64,000 bases of DNA from Comamonas koreensis (GCF_021026195.1 NZ_JAJNCT010000021.1:127712-191711), one strand, 5' to 3'. Positions 36,647 to 46,224 are shown, counted from the stretch's first letter. The notes: a model not told the origin generated them from the sequence alone. A program made the numbers and translations.

Positions 36647-36668
36647 ATTGATAATCAGTCTCATTTGC
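36647..36668. promoter_or_regulatory. Fur box upstream of second siderophore receptor
   Basis: TTGATAATCAGTCTCATTTG resembles the GATAAT-x-x-AT-x-ATTATC Fur consensus in the first half, less well in the second. About 25 bases before the receptor ATG, so it would block the promoter when iron-bound Fur is present. Confidence 0.6.
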
Positions 36669-36687
36669 TTCTTGGCTGGTTGTCTGT

Positions 36688-38940
36688 ATGTTTTTTGCTT
36701 CCCGTTTTGCGCTCCACCCGGTGGCTGGCGCAGTTGCCCTGCTGGTGTCTTTTGCTGGCGCCCCCGCTTTGGCCCAAACCCAGGAGGGTGCTGCTGACAC
36801 AGCCCCCGCCACCGCCGCAGCGGCCCCAACTGCCAGCGGAGACACCGTCTTGCCGACGGTCACCGTCAACGCCAGTGCCGATGCCTCGGCGCAGGGCCTG
36901 TCCAAGGCCTATGCTGGCGGCCAGGTGGCGCGCGGCGGCCGCGTGGGCATTCTGGGCACCGAAGACATCATGAACACGCCGTTCTCGACGACGGCCTATA
37001 CCCAGGATCTGATCCGCGACCAGCAGGCCCGCAGCGTGGGCGATGTGCTGCAAAACGATGCCTCGGTGCGGGTGTCGCGCGGTTTTGGCAACTTCCAGGA
37101 ATCGTATTTTGTGCGCGGCTTTGTGCTGGGCTCGGACAGCATTGCCTACAACGGCCTCTACGGCTTGCTGCCGCGCCAGTACGTGTCGGCCGAGCTGTTT
37201 GAGCGCGTGGAGCTGCTGCGCGGTGCCAGCGGCTTTTTGAATGGTGCCTCGCCCGCCGGTGACAGCATTGGTGGCGCCTTGAACCTGCTGCCCAAGCGTG
37301 CGTCGAACGAGCCGCTGACGCGGGTCAGCGTGGGGGGCTCCAGCGGCGCGCAAGGCTATGCTGCGGCCGACATCAGCCGCCGCTTTGGCCCCGACCAGGC
37401 CACCGGCCTGCGCCTGAATGTGGCCAAGCGCAAGGGCGATACCACGATTGATGACGAAGGCGTGGATCTGAGTGTGGTCTCCCTGGGCATGGACTGGCGC
37501 TCCAGCAATCTGCGTCTGTCGGCCGATGTGGGCTACCAAAGCCACAAGCTGACCACGCCACGCCCCAATGTGACCCTGGGCGCAGCGGTGACCCAGGTGC
37601 CCAGCGCTCCGGACAACAGCCGCAACTTTGCCCAGCCCTGGACCTATTCGAACGAGCGCGACAGCTTTGGCTCGGTGCGCGCCGAGTACGACATCAACAG
37701 CCAGCTCACGGCCTGGGTGGCCGGCGGTGCACGCTTTGGCCGCGAACGCAATTCGCTCGCCAGCCTGACCCTGAACAACGGCAGCACCGGCAGCGGCACC
37801 CAAGGGCGCTTTGACAATACCCGCGCCGATGACATCTTCACCGGCGAAGTGGGCCTGCGCGGCAAGCTGACGACGGGCAGTATCGGCCACAGCCTGGTGC
37901 TGGCGGCCTCAGCCTTCTCGGACAAGCGCAAGAACGCTTTCTACTCGCAGCCGGCAGCCGGCGCGCTGGCCACCAATCTCTACAACCCCGTCTATGGCGC
38001 TGCCCCGCCTTTGGGTACCAGCTCCAATGATCTGGACGACCCGGCCGTGCAGGCCCGCATCAAGCTGTCGAGCCTGGCACTGTCGGACACGCTGTCGATG
38101 TTCGACGAGCGCCTGCTGCTCACCCTGGGTGTGCGCCACCAGACCATCGAGACGCAGACCTTTGCCTACAACACCGGCATTGCCGCGCCCAAGGTGGACA
38201 AGAGCCGCACCAGCCCGATGGCTGCGGTCGTGTTCAAGCCGGCAGGGCGGGTATCGGTCTATGCCAACTACATCGAAGGCCTGACCCCGGGCGAGATTGC
38301 ACCGGCGCTGTCTTCGGGCCTGCCGGTGGCCAATGCTGGCGCGGCGCTGGCACCCTATGTCTCCAAGCAAAAGGAAGTAGGCCTGAAGTGGGACGGAGGC
38401 GATATCGGCGCCGGCCTGGCCTGGTTCACCACCGACAAGCCGCGTGTGTTCCGCAACTCCATCTCGGGCGTTTATGGCCCTGAAGGCATGGACCGCCACC
38501 GTGGCCTGGAGCTGAATGTGTTTGGCCAGGTCACACGCGGCCTGCGTGTGCTGGGCGGTGTCACCTGGCTGGATGCCAAGCAGCTGGCCGATGGCCACAA
38601 CCCCAATGCCGGCAAGCGCGTGATTGGCGTGCCCCGCCAGCAAGGCAATCTGGGCCTGGAATGGGATGTGCCGGGCGTGCGTGGCCTGACCCTGGATGGC
38701 CGCGCCGTGGCCACCGGCAGCAGCTATGCCAATGCGACCAATACCTTGCAGGTGGCAGGCTGGACCCGCTTTGACCTGGGTGCGCGCTACCTGACCGAAA
38801 TCGATGGCCGCCTGGTGACCCTGCGTGCCCGCGTGGAAAACGCAGCCAACCGCAACTTCTGGGCCTCGGTCGGTTCCACCGGCTACCTGGTGCTGTCCAA
38901 CCCGCGCACCTTCACGGTTAGCGCCAGTGTGGACTTCTAA
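36688..38940 (+). CDS. TonB-dependent siderophore receptor
   Basis: 750 aa, outer membrane. Signal peptide MFFASRFALHPVAGAVALLVSFAGAPALA. No STN domain; the plug follows (GEDTVLPTVTVNASADA, AYTQDLIRDQQARSVGDVLQNDASVRVSRGFGNFQESYFVRGF, ERVELLRGASGFLNGASPAGDSIGGALNLLPKRA). The FVRGF and NGASPAGDSIGG features fit the FecA/FoxA-like siderophore receptor family. The barrel ends TFTVSASVDF. It starts an apparent transcript that continues into the sigma-like remnant and the FecI/FecR genes. The siderophore is unknown. Confidence 0.93.
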   Translation: MFFASRFALHPVAGAVALLVSFAGAPALAQTQEGAADTAPATAAAAPTASGDTVLPTVTVNASADASAQGLSKAYAGGQVARGGRVGILGTEDIMNTPFSTTAYTQDLIRDQQARSVGDVLQNDASVRVSRGFGNFQESYFVRGFVLGSDSIAYNGLYGLLPRQYVSAELFERVELLRGASGFLNGASPAGDSIGGALNLLPKRASNEPLTRVSVGGSSGAQGYAAADISRRFGPDQATGLRLNVAKRKGDTTIDDEGVDLSVVSLGMDWRSSNLRLSADVGYQSHKLTTPRPNVTLGAAVTQVPSAPDNSRNFAQPWTYSNERDSFGSVRAEYDINSQLTAWVAGGARFGRERNSLASLTLNNGSTGSGTQGRFDNTRADDIFTGEVGLRGKLTTGSIGHSLVLAASAFSDKRKNAFYSQPAAGALATNLYNPVYGAAPPLGTSSNDLDDPAVQARIKLSSLALSDTLSMFDERLLLTLGVRHQTIETQTFAYNTGIAAPKVDKSRTSPMAAVVFKPAGRVSVYANYIEGLTPGEIAPALSSGLPVANAGAALAPYVSKQKEVGLKWDGGDIGAGLAWFTTDKPRVFRNSISGVYGPEGMDRHRGLELNVFGQVTRGLRVLGGVTWLDAKQLADGHNPNAGKRVIGVPRQQGNLGLEWDVPGVRGLTLDGRAVATGSSYANATNTLQVAGWTRFDLGARYLTEIDGRLVTLRARVENAANRNFWASVGSTGYLVLSNPRTFTVSASVDF

Positions 38941-38970
38941 GCGCTGACAGCCGGACGGCGGTGTGCGACC

Positions 38971-39324
38971 ATGACTGCGACCAGCCCCGTGCCCCTCAGC
39001 CCTGCAGCGGCCATGCCGGATATGGCCGCGCTGTATGTGGCGCACCATGGCTGGCTGCAAGCCTGGCTGCGCCGCCGGCTGGGTGATGCCCACCAGGCGG
39101 CGGACCTGGCGCAAGACACCTTTGTGCGTCTGCTGAGCCCCGTTGCGGGCGGCACGGCCCTGCCGCCGCTGACGGGCATGAGCAAGGAAATTGGCATCAA
39201 GGGCGCGCTGCTCGATGGCAAGCTCAACACCTCGTTCGCGCTGTTCCAGACCCAGCAGGACAATGCGGCCCAGTTCAGCGCGGGCGAGTATGCATGGGCC
39301 TACGTGGTGCCGTATGCGGCCTGA
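38971..39324 (+). pseudogene. Chimeric remnant: ECF sigma N-terminus fused to a TonB-receptor fragment
   Basis: A 117-codon open frame. Residues 1-50 (MAALYVAHHGWLQAWLRRRLGDAHQAADLAQDTFVRLL) are the start of region 2 of a FecI-type sigma factor. From about residue 60 (PLTGMSKEIGIKGALLDGKLNTSFALFQTQQDN) the sequence is the beta-barrel of a TonB siderophore receptor, which has no place in a sigma factor. The fusion seems to be an in-frame deletion or recombination that removed the rest of the sigma gene and most of a receptor. It lies 30 bases after the receptor and overlaps the start of the intact sigma gene. No function is expected. Confidence 0.8.
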
Positions 39325-39949
39325 TTGGTTGCCCCGTGGCGAGGCCGGTGCGCCGGAGTCCGCTGGCGGGCACCTGGCGAGCCTGTACCAGCGCTGGCGC
39401 ACACCGGTGATGCGCATGCTGCGGCGCCATTTTGGCAATGCCGCCGATGTAGAGGATGCCACCCAGGAAGTGTTTGCGCGGGTGGCCGCCACCGGCAAGG
39501 TGCTGCAGCCCGACGAAGAGCAGCCCTATTTGCGCAAGACCTTGCAAAGCGTGGCTGCGCGCGATTGGCAGCACAGCCCGCAGGCCCAGGGGCTGGAGCT
39601 GGTATCGGGCGATGAACACCCGCAGGCGCTGGAGGCCCAACTGCACAGCAGTGCCGAGGAGGTGAACCAGCAGGCGGCCCAGCAGCAGCGGCTGCGCCGT
39701 TTGCACCAAGCCATCCAGGAGCTGCCCGAACGCCAGCGCCAGGCCTTTGTGCTGCACCGGGTCGAAGGCCATACCGTGCAGCAGACGGCCGAGCAGATGG
39801 GCATCTCGCTGCGCATGGTGGTCAAACACCTGGCGCGTGCCGTCGCCTATTGCGAGACCCGCGTGCAATTTGCCAGTGCACAGCAGATGCAGCAGCTGCA
39901 AGCCCAGCAACTGGCGCTGAGCGCTGCCGATGAGGAGCCACACGTATGA
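39314..39949 (+). CDS. FecI-type ECF sigma factor
   Basis: 211 aa extracytoplasmic-function sigma factor. Region 2 at about residues 20-80 (LASLYQRWRTPVMRMLRRHFGNAADVEDATQEVFARVAATG) with the -10 recognition part, and region 4 at 145-190 (LPERQRQAFVLHRVEGHTVQQTAEQMGISLRMVVKHLARAVAYC), a typical HTH. The chosen ATG overlaps the end of the chimeric remnant and lacks a good ribosome site; an earlier in-frame ATG at 39290 is possible. It is coupled to fecR by an ATGA overlap. Under the usual model it is held by FecR and directs RNA polymerase to the receptor promoter. Confidence 0.85.
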   Translation: MRPDWLPRGEAGAPESAGGHLASLYQRWRTPVMRMLRRHFGNAADVEDATQEVFARVAATGKVLQPDEEQPYLRKTLQSVAARDWQHSPQAQGLELVSGDEHPQALEAQLHSSAEEVNQQAAQQQRLRRLHQAIQELPERQRQAFVLHRVEGHTVQQTAEQMGISLRMVVKHLARAVAYCETRVQFASAQQMQQLQAQQLALSAADEEPHV

Positions 39950-41016
39950 GCGCAACGCAGACGCCCCGATCGCTGCAGAGCCTGACACCTGCGCAGCTGC
40001 TGGCGCTGAACCATGCCGCCGGCGACTGGCATGTGCGCCGCCTGCAGTCCGACTGGACGGGAGCCGATGAACGGGCCTTGAACGCCTGGCTGGCCGAGGA
40101 TGCGCTGCATGCGCAGGCCTTGGCGAGCATCGCCCAGACCTGGCAGGATGCGCAGGCGCTGCAGCAGATGTTTCCAGCTTCTTATGCCGCAGGCCAGACT
40201 GCGGCGCCGGACACGAAGGGCAAAGCCGCTGCAGTCGTGCAGCGCCCACGGCAAGCCACTGCGCAGGGCGCCAGCCTGGGCTGGCGCTGGCCGGCCCAGG
40301 CCTTGCTGGCGTCCTTGCTGCTGCTGGTGATGGCCGGCATGGGCTGGCAGCACTGGTGCAACACGGCTTACTACAGCCTGGAGGCTGCGACTGGCACCGG
40401 CGAGCTGCGCGATCTGGCCTTGCCCGATGGCAGCCAGGTGGCGCTGAACGCCAACAGCCGCTTGCAGGTGCATTACTACCCCTACCGGCGCGAGACGGTG
40501 CTGGACAAGGGCGAGGCATTTTTCAAAGTGGCGCCCGATGCGAACAAGCCCTTTACGGTAACCAGCGGGCACAGCGAGGTCCGCGTGGTGGGCACGGCCT
40601 TCAATGTGCGGGCTGCGCCGCCGGAGGTGGTGGTGCAGGTGCAAGAGGGGCGGGTGGCGCTGCGCTCCACGCTCCCGGGCAGCCCGCAGCCGGTGACGCT
40701 GACGGCGGGTATGGCCATGGCGCTGGAGCCCGCCAGCGGCCATTACCGCCAGTTGCTGGTGAAGGCCGACGACGTGGCCGAATGGCGTACCGGCCAGGTG
40801 TATTTTCAGCGCCGGCCGCTGGCGCAGGTGGCGCAGGAGCTGGCCCGTTACCTCGATGCTCCCGTCGAGGTGGCTGATCCGGCGATCCGTGCGATCCCCA
40901 TCTCTGGCCTGCTGGCCTTGGCCGATCCGGAGCGCTTTTTGCTCGCCTTGCCCAGCGTGGCCGAGGTGCGGGTGCAGCGCTTGCCCGAAGGGGGCTGGCG
41001 CATTCGCCGGCAATAA
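39946..41016 (+). CDS. FecR-type transmembrane sensor / anti-sigma factor
   Basis: 356 aa. The cytoplasmic N-terminal domain (residues 1-100, DUF4880-like, HAAGDWHVRRLQSDWTGADERALNAWLAEDALHAQALASI) binds the sigma factor. One membrane helix follows at about 107-128 (WPAQALLASLLLLVMAGMGWQHW). The periplasmic FecR domain (ATGTGELRDLALPDGSQVALNANSRLQVHYYP) senses the receptor's STN domain. The C-terminal part VYFQRRPLAQVAQELARYLDAPVEVADPAI resembles an STN-like secretin subunit. The start overlaps the sigma stop; the receptor with an STN domain follows 266 bases later. Confidence 0.92.
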   Translation: MSATQTPRSLQSLTPAQLLALNHAAGDWHVRRLQSDWTGADERALNAWLAEDALHAQALASIAQTWQDAQALQQMFPASYAAGQTAAPDTKGKAAAVVQRPRQATAQGASLGWRWPAQALLASLLLLVMAGMGWQHWCNTAYYSLEAATGTGELRDLALPDGSQVALNANSRLQVHYYPYRRETVLDKGEAFFKVAPDANKPFTVTSGHSEVRVVGTAFNVRAAPPEVVVQVQEGRVALRSTLPGSPQPVTLTAGMAMALEPASGHYRQLLVKADDVAEWRTGQVYFQRRPLAQVAQELARYLDAPVEVADPAIRAIPISGLLALADPERFLLALPSVAEVRVQRLPEGGWRIRRQ

Positions 41017-41282
41017 ACACAATTTGTTTCATTTGCCTGGGTTCCATGTTTTGGGCCTTTTGTGCTTCTTCATAAGGTGGGCGCCAGAGATCTGAGCGCC
41101 ACACGGGCTGCCAGCCACGGATCCAAGCCTTTCGCTTTGTTATTCCCAGCCAATGGCCGCAAACCACAGCGGCCCCTGGTGCAAGCGCCCGCTCCAAGCC
41201 TGTCCACTCGGGCCTGGAGCGGGAAAGCTGCCCGGGCAGGGCCGTTGTCATTGATGCTGGAATACACAGGAGTGCGAGAGCC

Positions 41283-43748
41283 ATGGGATGCGAGATGTTG
41301 ATGGGGGAAGAGGGCGGGTGCCCGTTGAAGAAGGCGGTGCGCGGGAACGCGCAGGCCCCGGTGCTGCGGCCACGATGGCTGGCCGTGTTAGTAGCAGCTG
41401 CAATGGCGGGTGTCAGCGTGCTGCCCGCCGCTGCCCAGGCGCAAGCCGCTGCGCAGGCGGCACGCCAGCGTTTCAATCTGCCGGCCCAGCCGCTGATTGA
41501 TGGACTCAAGGCCTTTGGCCGGCAAACCCAGCAGCAGGTGCTGTTTGACGATGCGCTGGTGCAGAGCTTGCGGGCAGCGGCCGTCAGCGGCAATCTGACG
41601 GCGCAAGAGGCGCTGGCGCGCATGCTGACAGGGACGGGCTTGACGGCAGTGAGCACGCAGCCGGGCAGCTTTACGTTGCAGCGCATGCCCACAACGCCCC
41701 AGTCGATGACCCTGGAGACCGTGACGGTGACTGCCGATGCGCTGCAGGATGGCCGCACAGAAGACACCGGCAGCTACACGCAGCGCGGGCCGAGCGCCAC
41801 AGCCACCGGCCTGGCATTGACCTTGCGCCAGACGCCGCAGTCGGTCAGTGTGATGACACGCCAGCGCATGGATGACTTCAAGCTGCAGACCTTGACCGAC
41901 GTGATGGAGCAGACCCCCGGTGTGACGGTGGACCGCCAGGGTGATGGCAACAACTTCATGGTGCGGGGCGACAACGTCAACCTGCAGATCGATGGCCTGC
42001 GCCAGATGGCCAGCGGCTGGTATGCCAATACCCAGATGCTCTACACCATGGACGACATGGCCGAGATCGACCGCATCGAGGTGCTCAAGGGCTCGTCCGG
42101 CCTGACCAATGGCGATGGCAAGTATGGCGCGACGGTAAACATGATCCGCAAGCGCCCGACGCAGGAGTTCCGCGCCAGTGTGGGCGCAGGCGTAGGCAGC
42201 TGGGACAACTACCGCGCCGATGTCGATGTGGGTGGCCCGCTCAATGGCAGTGGCAGCCTGCGCGGCCGCCTGGTGGCCGCTGCATCGGATGGCCATGACT
42301 TCCGTGACAACGTCAAGCGCAGCAACCAGACCTTGTACGGCACCCTGGACCTGGACCTGAGCCGCGATACCTTGCTCAACATCGGCTTTGTGCACCGCCA
42401 CCGCGAGTACTATGGCGCGGGCAGCACGAGCATGATCCAGGCCTATGCCGCCAATGGCGACTTCCTGGGCCTGCAGCCGCGCTCCTTCAACATCGGCGCG
42501 CCCTGGTCGGGTTATGAGCAGGACACCGATACCTTGTTTGCCAGCCTGGAGCACCGTTTTGACAACGGCTGGACGGCCAAGCTGCGGGCCAGTACCGAAA
42601 AAACCAAGATGCCGTACGGCGAAACCGGCTCCTGGTTTACGGCATCGCCCCAGGTGGTGGACCTGAGCCGCGCCGAGGACCATGCCAACCGCAACCGCAG
42701 CATCGCGGCCGATCTGCGTGGCCCCTTCGAGCTGCTGGGCCGCAGCCATGCGCTGATGCTGGGCGCCGATACCGCCCGCACCAGCTCGGACACTTACTCG
42801 GCCAACAAGCGCTTCACCAATCTGGGCCTGGACTACAGCGATGGCGGCAGCGCGATAGTGCGGCCCGATGACATCGTGAACTATCCCGTCGACAACCACA
42901 GCTATTTCAGCTCCAGGCGCAGCTCGGTTTATGGCGCGGTGCGCCTGGATGTGGCCGATCCCGTCAAAGTGATTGGCGGCGCCCGCATCACCAACTACGA
43001 GCAGTACGACCTGACGCCGTACGCCTACTCGAACTACGACTTCAAGAAGAACAATGTCGTCACCCCTTACCTGGGGCTGGTGGTGGATGTGCATGAGCAG
43101 GTCTCGCTCTACGGCAGCTATGCCAGCATCTTCAAGCCGCAAAGCGCGCTGGATGCCAGCGGCAAGACCTTGGACCCGGAAGAGGGTCAGACCTACGAGA
43201 TTGGCGCCAAGGGCGAGTTTGTGGACAAGCGCCTGAACGCCAGCCTGGCCTATTTCTGGATGAAGACCGACAACGTGGCCGACGCCACGGGCGAAACCAT
43301 GCCCGATGGCACGCCCATCTACCGCTCGGTCTCTGGTGTCAGCAAGCGCGGCTATGAGCTGGAACTGTCGGGCGAGCTGGCCCCCGGCTGGCAGGCACAG
43401 GGCAGCTATGTGCTCAACAGCACCAGCCTGAGCAACAGCAACTACCTGCCCCGCAACCAGCTCAAGCTGGGCAGCACCTACCGCATGGGCGGCACGCTCA
43501 GCGGCCTCACCATTGGCGCCGCTACCCGCTGGCAAAGCAAGACCTCCGCCGGCCCCTTGCTGCAGCCGGCCTTCTGGGTGCTGGATCTGATGGCGCGCTA
43601 CCAGGTCAACCAAAAGCTCAGCGTCAACCTGAACATCCGCAATGCGCTGGACAAAAGCTACTTTGCTGGCATGCGCGATTTTGGCCGGGTGCAGTACACC
43701 TGGGGCGCGCCGCGCAGTGTGACGGCGAGTGTGCGTTACGACTTCTGA
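41283..43748 (+). CDS. TonB-dependent siderophore receptor with STN signalling domain
   Basis: 821 aa, outer membrane. The ATG lies 10 bases after AGGAG; another Met four codons on is possible. The signal region is long (VLRPRWLAVLVAAAMAGVSVLPAAAQAQA). The STN domain spans about residues 62-135 (FNLPAQPLIDGLKAFGRQTQQQVLFDDALVQSLRAAAVSGNLTAQEALARMLTGTGLTA), followed by the plug (TLRQTPQSVSVMTRQRMDDF, DRIEVLKGSSGLTNGDGKYGATVNMIRKRP) and a barrel ending VTASVRYDF. This architecture and the adjacent sigma/FecR pair show a cell-surface signalling receptor of the FpvA/FoxA/FecA kind. The ligand is unknown. Confidence 0.93.
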   Translation: MGCEMLMGEEGGCPLKKAVRGNAQAPVLRPRWLAVLVAAAMAGVSVLPAAAQAQAAAQAARQRFNLPAQPLIDGLKAFGRQTQQQVLFDDALVQSLRAAAVSGNLTAQEALARMLTGTGLTAVSTQPGSFTLQRMPTTPQSMTLETVTVTADALQDGRTEDTGSYTQRGPSATATGLALTLRQTPQSVSVMTRQRMDDFKLQTLTDVMEQTPGVTVDRQGDGNNFMVRGDNVNLQIDGLRQMASGWYANTQMLYTMDDMAEIDRIEVLKGSSGLTNGDGKYGATVNMIRKRPTQEFRASVGAGVGSWDNYRADVDVGGPLNGSGSLRGRLVAAASDGHDFRDNVKRSNQTLYGTLDLDLSRDTLLNIGFVHRHREYYGAGSTSMIQAYAANGDFLGLQPRSFNIGAPWSGYEQDTDTLFASLEHRFDNGWTAKLRASTEKTKMPYGETGSWFTASPQVVDLSRAEDHANRNRSIAADLRGPFELLGRSHALMLGADTARTSSDTYSANKRFTNLGLDYSDGGSAIVRPDDIVNYPVDNHSYFSSRRSSVYGAVRLDVADPVKVIGGARITNYEQYDLTPYAYSNYDFKKNNVVTPYLGLVVDVHEQVSLYGSYASIFKPQSALDASGKTLDPEEGQTYEIGAKGEFVDKRLNASLAYFWMKTDNVADATGETMPDGTPIYRSVSGVSKRGYELELSGELAPGWQAQGSYVLNSTSLSNSNYLPRNQLKLGSTYRMGGTLSGLTIGAATRWQSKTSAGPLLQPAFWVLDLMARYQVNQKLSVNLNIRNALDKSYFAGMRDFGRVQYTWGAPRSVTASVRYDF

Positions 43749-44299
43749 GTAGCGTTCTCATAGGTTCCAGAGATAAGCCAGGGCCTGTTCCAAGTTCAAG
43801 CCCTGGCTTGCAGCGGCCCGGTGATATTGCGGCGACTTGGATTAGAGGTATTTGCTAGGCGTATTTGTTTATACGTTTAGATTTGGTTGAGTCTTTGGGG
43901 TTTGAATAGCCACTTGGTTGATGGTGTCTAATATCTAAAATTATAAGTAACCAATTTTTTTATATTTCTTCGGCGTTTTAATTTACGCTTGTCAGAAATA
44001 GCTGCAATGCTAGAGCTTGGTTTCTTGTGATGTTGTTGAATGTTATAGAAATTTCTTTTGATTTTTCAATGCAATAAGTTGCTGAGGATAGATATATAAA
44101 TTAATCATTTAAGAATATTGATGAATTTTATGCTGTGATTAATGTCGTTTTATAGGTCAGATGGCTGATGATTGCGGGAGCTTTCATTTTTCAACAAATG
44201 CGATGAAGATAATCAAGGCCAATCGTTTATTATTTAAATGCCCCGCGTGATAATCACTAAGGGTATTTGTAAATGTCATGGTTATAAAGGAGTAAATGT
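43749..44299. other. AT-rich intergenic region, no gene seen
   Basis: 551 bases. From about 43850 to 44290 it is AT-rich, in sharp contrast to the GC-rich neighbours, with many T/A runs and no open frame of support on either strand. It contains the promoter of the secreted orphan gene at its right end (AAGGAG eight bases before that ATG). A change in composition suggests foreign or silenced DNA. Confidence 0.6.
43775..43809 (+). terminator. Hairpin after the signalling receptor
   Basis: A 10-bp perfect stem (AAGCCAGGGC / GCCCTGGCTT) with a 15-base loop, 26 bases after the receptor stop. No T tract follows, so termination may be Rho-dependent or weak. Confidence 0.5.
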
Positions 44300-44950
44300 A
44301 TGTTTATCCGATCCATCACTACGACCGCGATACTGTTGGCATGCAGTGCTGCCCACGCACAAGCAGCAGGCCCCATGTCTGATGCAGCTCTCAACAATGT
44401 TTTCGCCGATCCAAGCTACGAATTCCCGGTGGCCGAGGCTATGCCTGACGTGAAGTGGCCCAATGCCTTCGCACAGCCCAATGCGTTGGAAGAACGTCCG
44501 CGTGACGAGCGCGGGTACCGTCAGGGTTGGGAAGAAATATCCAAGCTGCCTGGCGCTGCGATGCCGCCGCTGTGGATGGGGCGCGAGGCTGATCAGAACT
44601 ACAAAGAGTTCTATGTCAATGCCGATACGAACATGGCGCATCCATCAATGACCCGTTATTACGACCAGCGATGGGACGCCCCAGCCCATGCGACGCCCCT
44701 GGACCTTCCGCCGGAAACGCAGTCCCATGCAGATCCTCGATCCCAAGGCGATCCGCGCATGGGTGTGGCGATGCCTGAGAACTTCCAAGCCAAGGTAAAC
44801 CCCCTCGGTCCCGCCTATGCACCGATGCGATCATGGGATATGTCGTTCGCTGAGGATCGCAATGCATGGTCGTGCATCGCTTTCAACGGGCAGGCCTGTC
44901 CGCCTAGCATGCACCGCGTAGCTCTGGCATTTTGGCCGCAGTGGGCATAA
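44300..44950 (+). CDS. Secreted protein of unknown function
   Basis: 216 aa. Signal peptide MFIRSITTTAILLACSAAHA with AAGGAG eight bases upstream. The mature protein is rich in Pro, Met, Trp and Asp/Glu, without recognised domain (DPSYEFPVAEAMPDVKWPNAFAQPNAL..., RGYRQGWEEISKLPGAAMPPLWMGREADQNYKEFYVNADTNMAHPSMTRYYDQRWDAP). Two Cys near the end (WSCIAFNGQACPPS) could pair. Base composition is lower in GC than neighbours and the upstream region is AT-rich, so it may be acquired. Exported and possibly extracellular; closed by its own terminator. Confidence 0.75.
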   Translation: MFIRSITTTAILLACSAAHAQAAGPMSDAALNNVFADPSYEFPVAEAMPDVKWPNAFAQPNALEERPRDERGYRQGWEEISKLPGAAMPPLWMGREADQNYKEFYVNADTNMAHPSMTRYYDQRWDAPAHATPLDLPPETQSHADPRSQGDPRMGVAMPENFQAKVNPLGPAYAPMRSWDMSFAEDRNAWSCIAFNGQACPPSMHRVALAFWPQWA

Positions 44951-44961
44951 AAGGGGATTGC

Positions 44962-44990
44962 AGCTATCAGTGCTTGTCTGATAGCTTTAG
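44962..44990 (+). terminator. Terminator after the secreted orphan gene
   Basis: A 9-bp stem (AGCTATCAG / CTGATAGCT) with a seven-base loop followed by TTAG, 12 bases after the stop. The T tract is short, so it is moderate. Confidence 0.6.
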
Positions 44991-45129
44991 CCGCCCGGCC
45001 ATCCCAGAATGGGGTGGCCTCTTACCGTGCGGTGTGCGCTGCTTAGGCCTTAGGCGCTGTTGAGCCGCCGGGGGCATCATCAGACCTCCCTCTCTGACCA
45101 TTTATAACTTTTTGTTTAACAAATACTGA

Positions 45130-45154
45130 GCAGCGCTTGACATCTTTGCGCTGC
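45130..45154 (+). promoter_or_regulatory. Inverted repeat over a TTGACA box before msrP
   Basis: GCAGCGC and GCGCTGC flank an 11-base core that starts with TTGACA, a perfect -35 hexamer. The dyad would overlap the promoter of msrPQ, 80 to 105 bases before the msrP start. A repressor or activator site is plausible; a response-regulator target would fit the adjacent two-component system, but this is inference. Confidence 0.45.
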
Positions 45155-45234
45155 AGATGGTGTCTATTAGAGGTAACCGAGGCAGGCCCGCCGGCCTGCC
45201 TCATCTGCATCTACCGACTTCAGGAGCGATACCC

Positions 45235-46215
45235 ATGCTGATACGTACCAACAACGCGGGCTTTGACCACGGAACCAGCAGCGACATCACGCCTCAGCAC
45301 CTGTATTTGAGCCGTCGCGACCTGCTCAAATTTGGGGCCGCTGGCGGCACGGCTCTGGCCGCAGGGGGGGCCTGGGCGCAAGCGGCCAAGTCCGATGGCA
45401 CGCAGCCGATCAGCACCGTTCGCTCTACGGTGCCGGGCGCGATATCTATGGAGACGCCTACCTCCTTCCAGGATGCCAGCACCTACAACAACTACTACGA
45501 GTTCGGCCTCGACAAAAGCGACCCCGCGCGCTATGCCCACACCTTGCAGACAAGACCCTGGACGGTGCGGGTCGAAGGCCTGGTCAACAAACCCAAGACC
45601 TTTGATATTGAAGAGCTGCTCAAGCTCAGCGCCCAGGAAGAGCGCATCTACCGGCTGCGCTGTGTGGAGGGCTGGTCGATGGTGATTCCGTGGGTAGGCT
45701 ATTCGCTGTCCAAGTTGCTGGCGCAGGTGGAGCCGCAGGGCAGTGCCAAGTATGTGGAGTTTGTGACCCTGGCCGACCGCAAGATGATGCCCGGCCTGAA
45801 CAGCAGCGTGCTGGATTGGCCTTACACCGAGGGCCTGCGCATGGACGAGGCCATGCACCCGCTGAGCCTGCTGGCCTTTGGCATGTACGGCAAGACCTTG
45901 ACCCCACAAAACGGCGCGCCGGTGCGCCTGGTGCTGCCTTGGAAATACGGCTTCAAAAGCGCCAAGAGCATTGTGACTATCCGCGTGGTGGAGAAGCAGC
46001 CCGGCACCGCTTGGAACAAGGCGGCGCGCAATGAGTACGGCTTTTACTCCAACGTGAACCCCGAGGTGCCGCACCCGCGCTGGAGCCAGGCAACCGAGCG
46101 CCGCATTGGCGAAGGCGGCCTCTTTGCCAAGCGCCACAAGACCCTGCTGTTCAACGGCTACGAGGCCCAAGTGGGGCAGCTGTACGCCGGTATGGATCTG
46201 CGCAAAGACTACTGA
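45235..46215 (+). CDS. msrP: Protein-methionine-sulfoxide reductase, molybdenum subunit
   Basis: Reduces methionine sulfoxide in periplasmic proteins, 326 aa, exported by Tat as a folded molybdopterin protein. ATG after CAGGAG; the signal [20 protein letters not shown] has the twin Arg at residues 27-28. The molybdenum ligand is Cys143 in [16 protein letters not shown]. The oxidoreductase fold continues through [30 protein letters not shown]. Followed after nine bases by msrQ, its membrane electron donor. Confidence 0.95.
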   Translation: MLIRTNNAGFDHGTSSDITPQHLYLSRRDLLKFGAAGGTALAAGGAWAQAAKSDGTQPISTVRSTVPGAISMETPTSFQDASTYNNYYEFGLDKSDPARYAHTLQTRPWTVRVEGLVNKPKTFDIEELLKLSAQEERIYRLRCVEGWSMVIPWVGYSLSKLLAQVEPQGSAKYVEFVTLADRKMMPGLNSSVLDWPYTEGLRMDEAMHPLSLLAFGMYGKTLTPQNGAPVRLVLPWKYGFKSAKSIVTIRVVEKQPGTAWNKAARNEYGFYSNVNPEVPHPRWSQATERRIGEGGLFAKRHKTLLFNGYEAQVGQLYAGMDLRKDY

Positions 46216-46224
46216 TACCTGCCC

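Noticed and set aside
41388-43613. A 741-codon open frame on the minus strand opposite the STN receptor
   Set aside because: Same cause: antisense of a real receptor gene, His/Ala/Gly-rich translation without domains.
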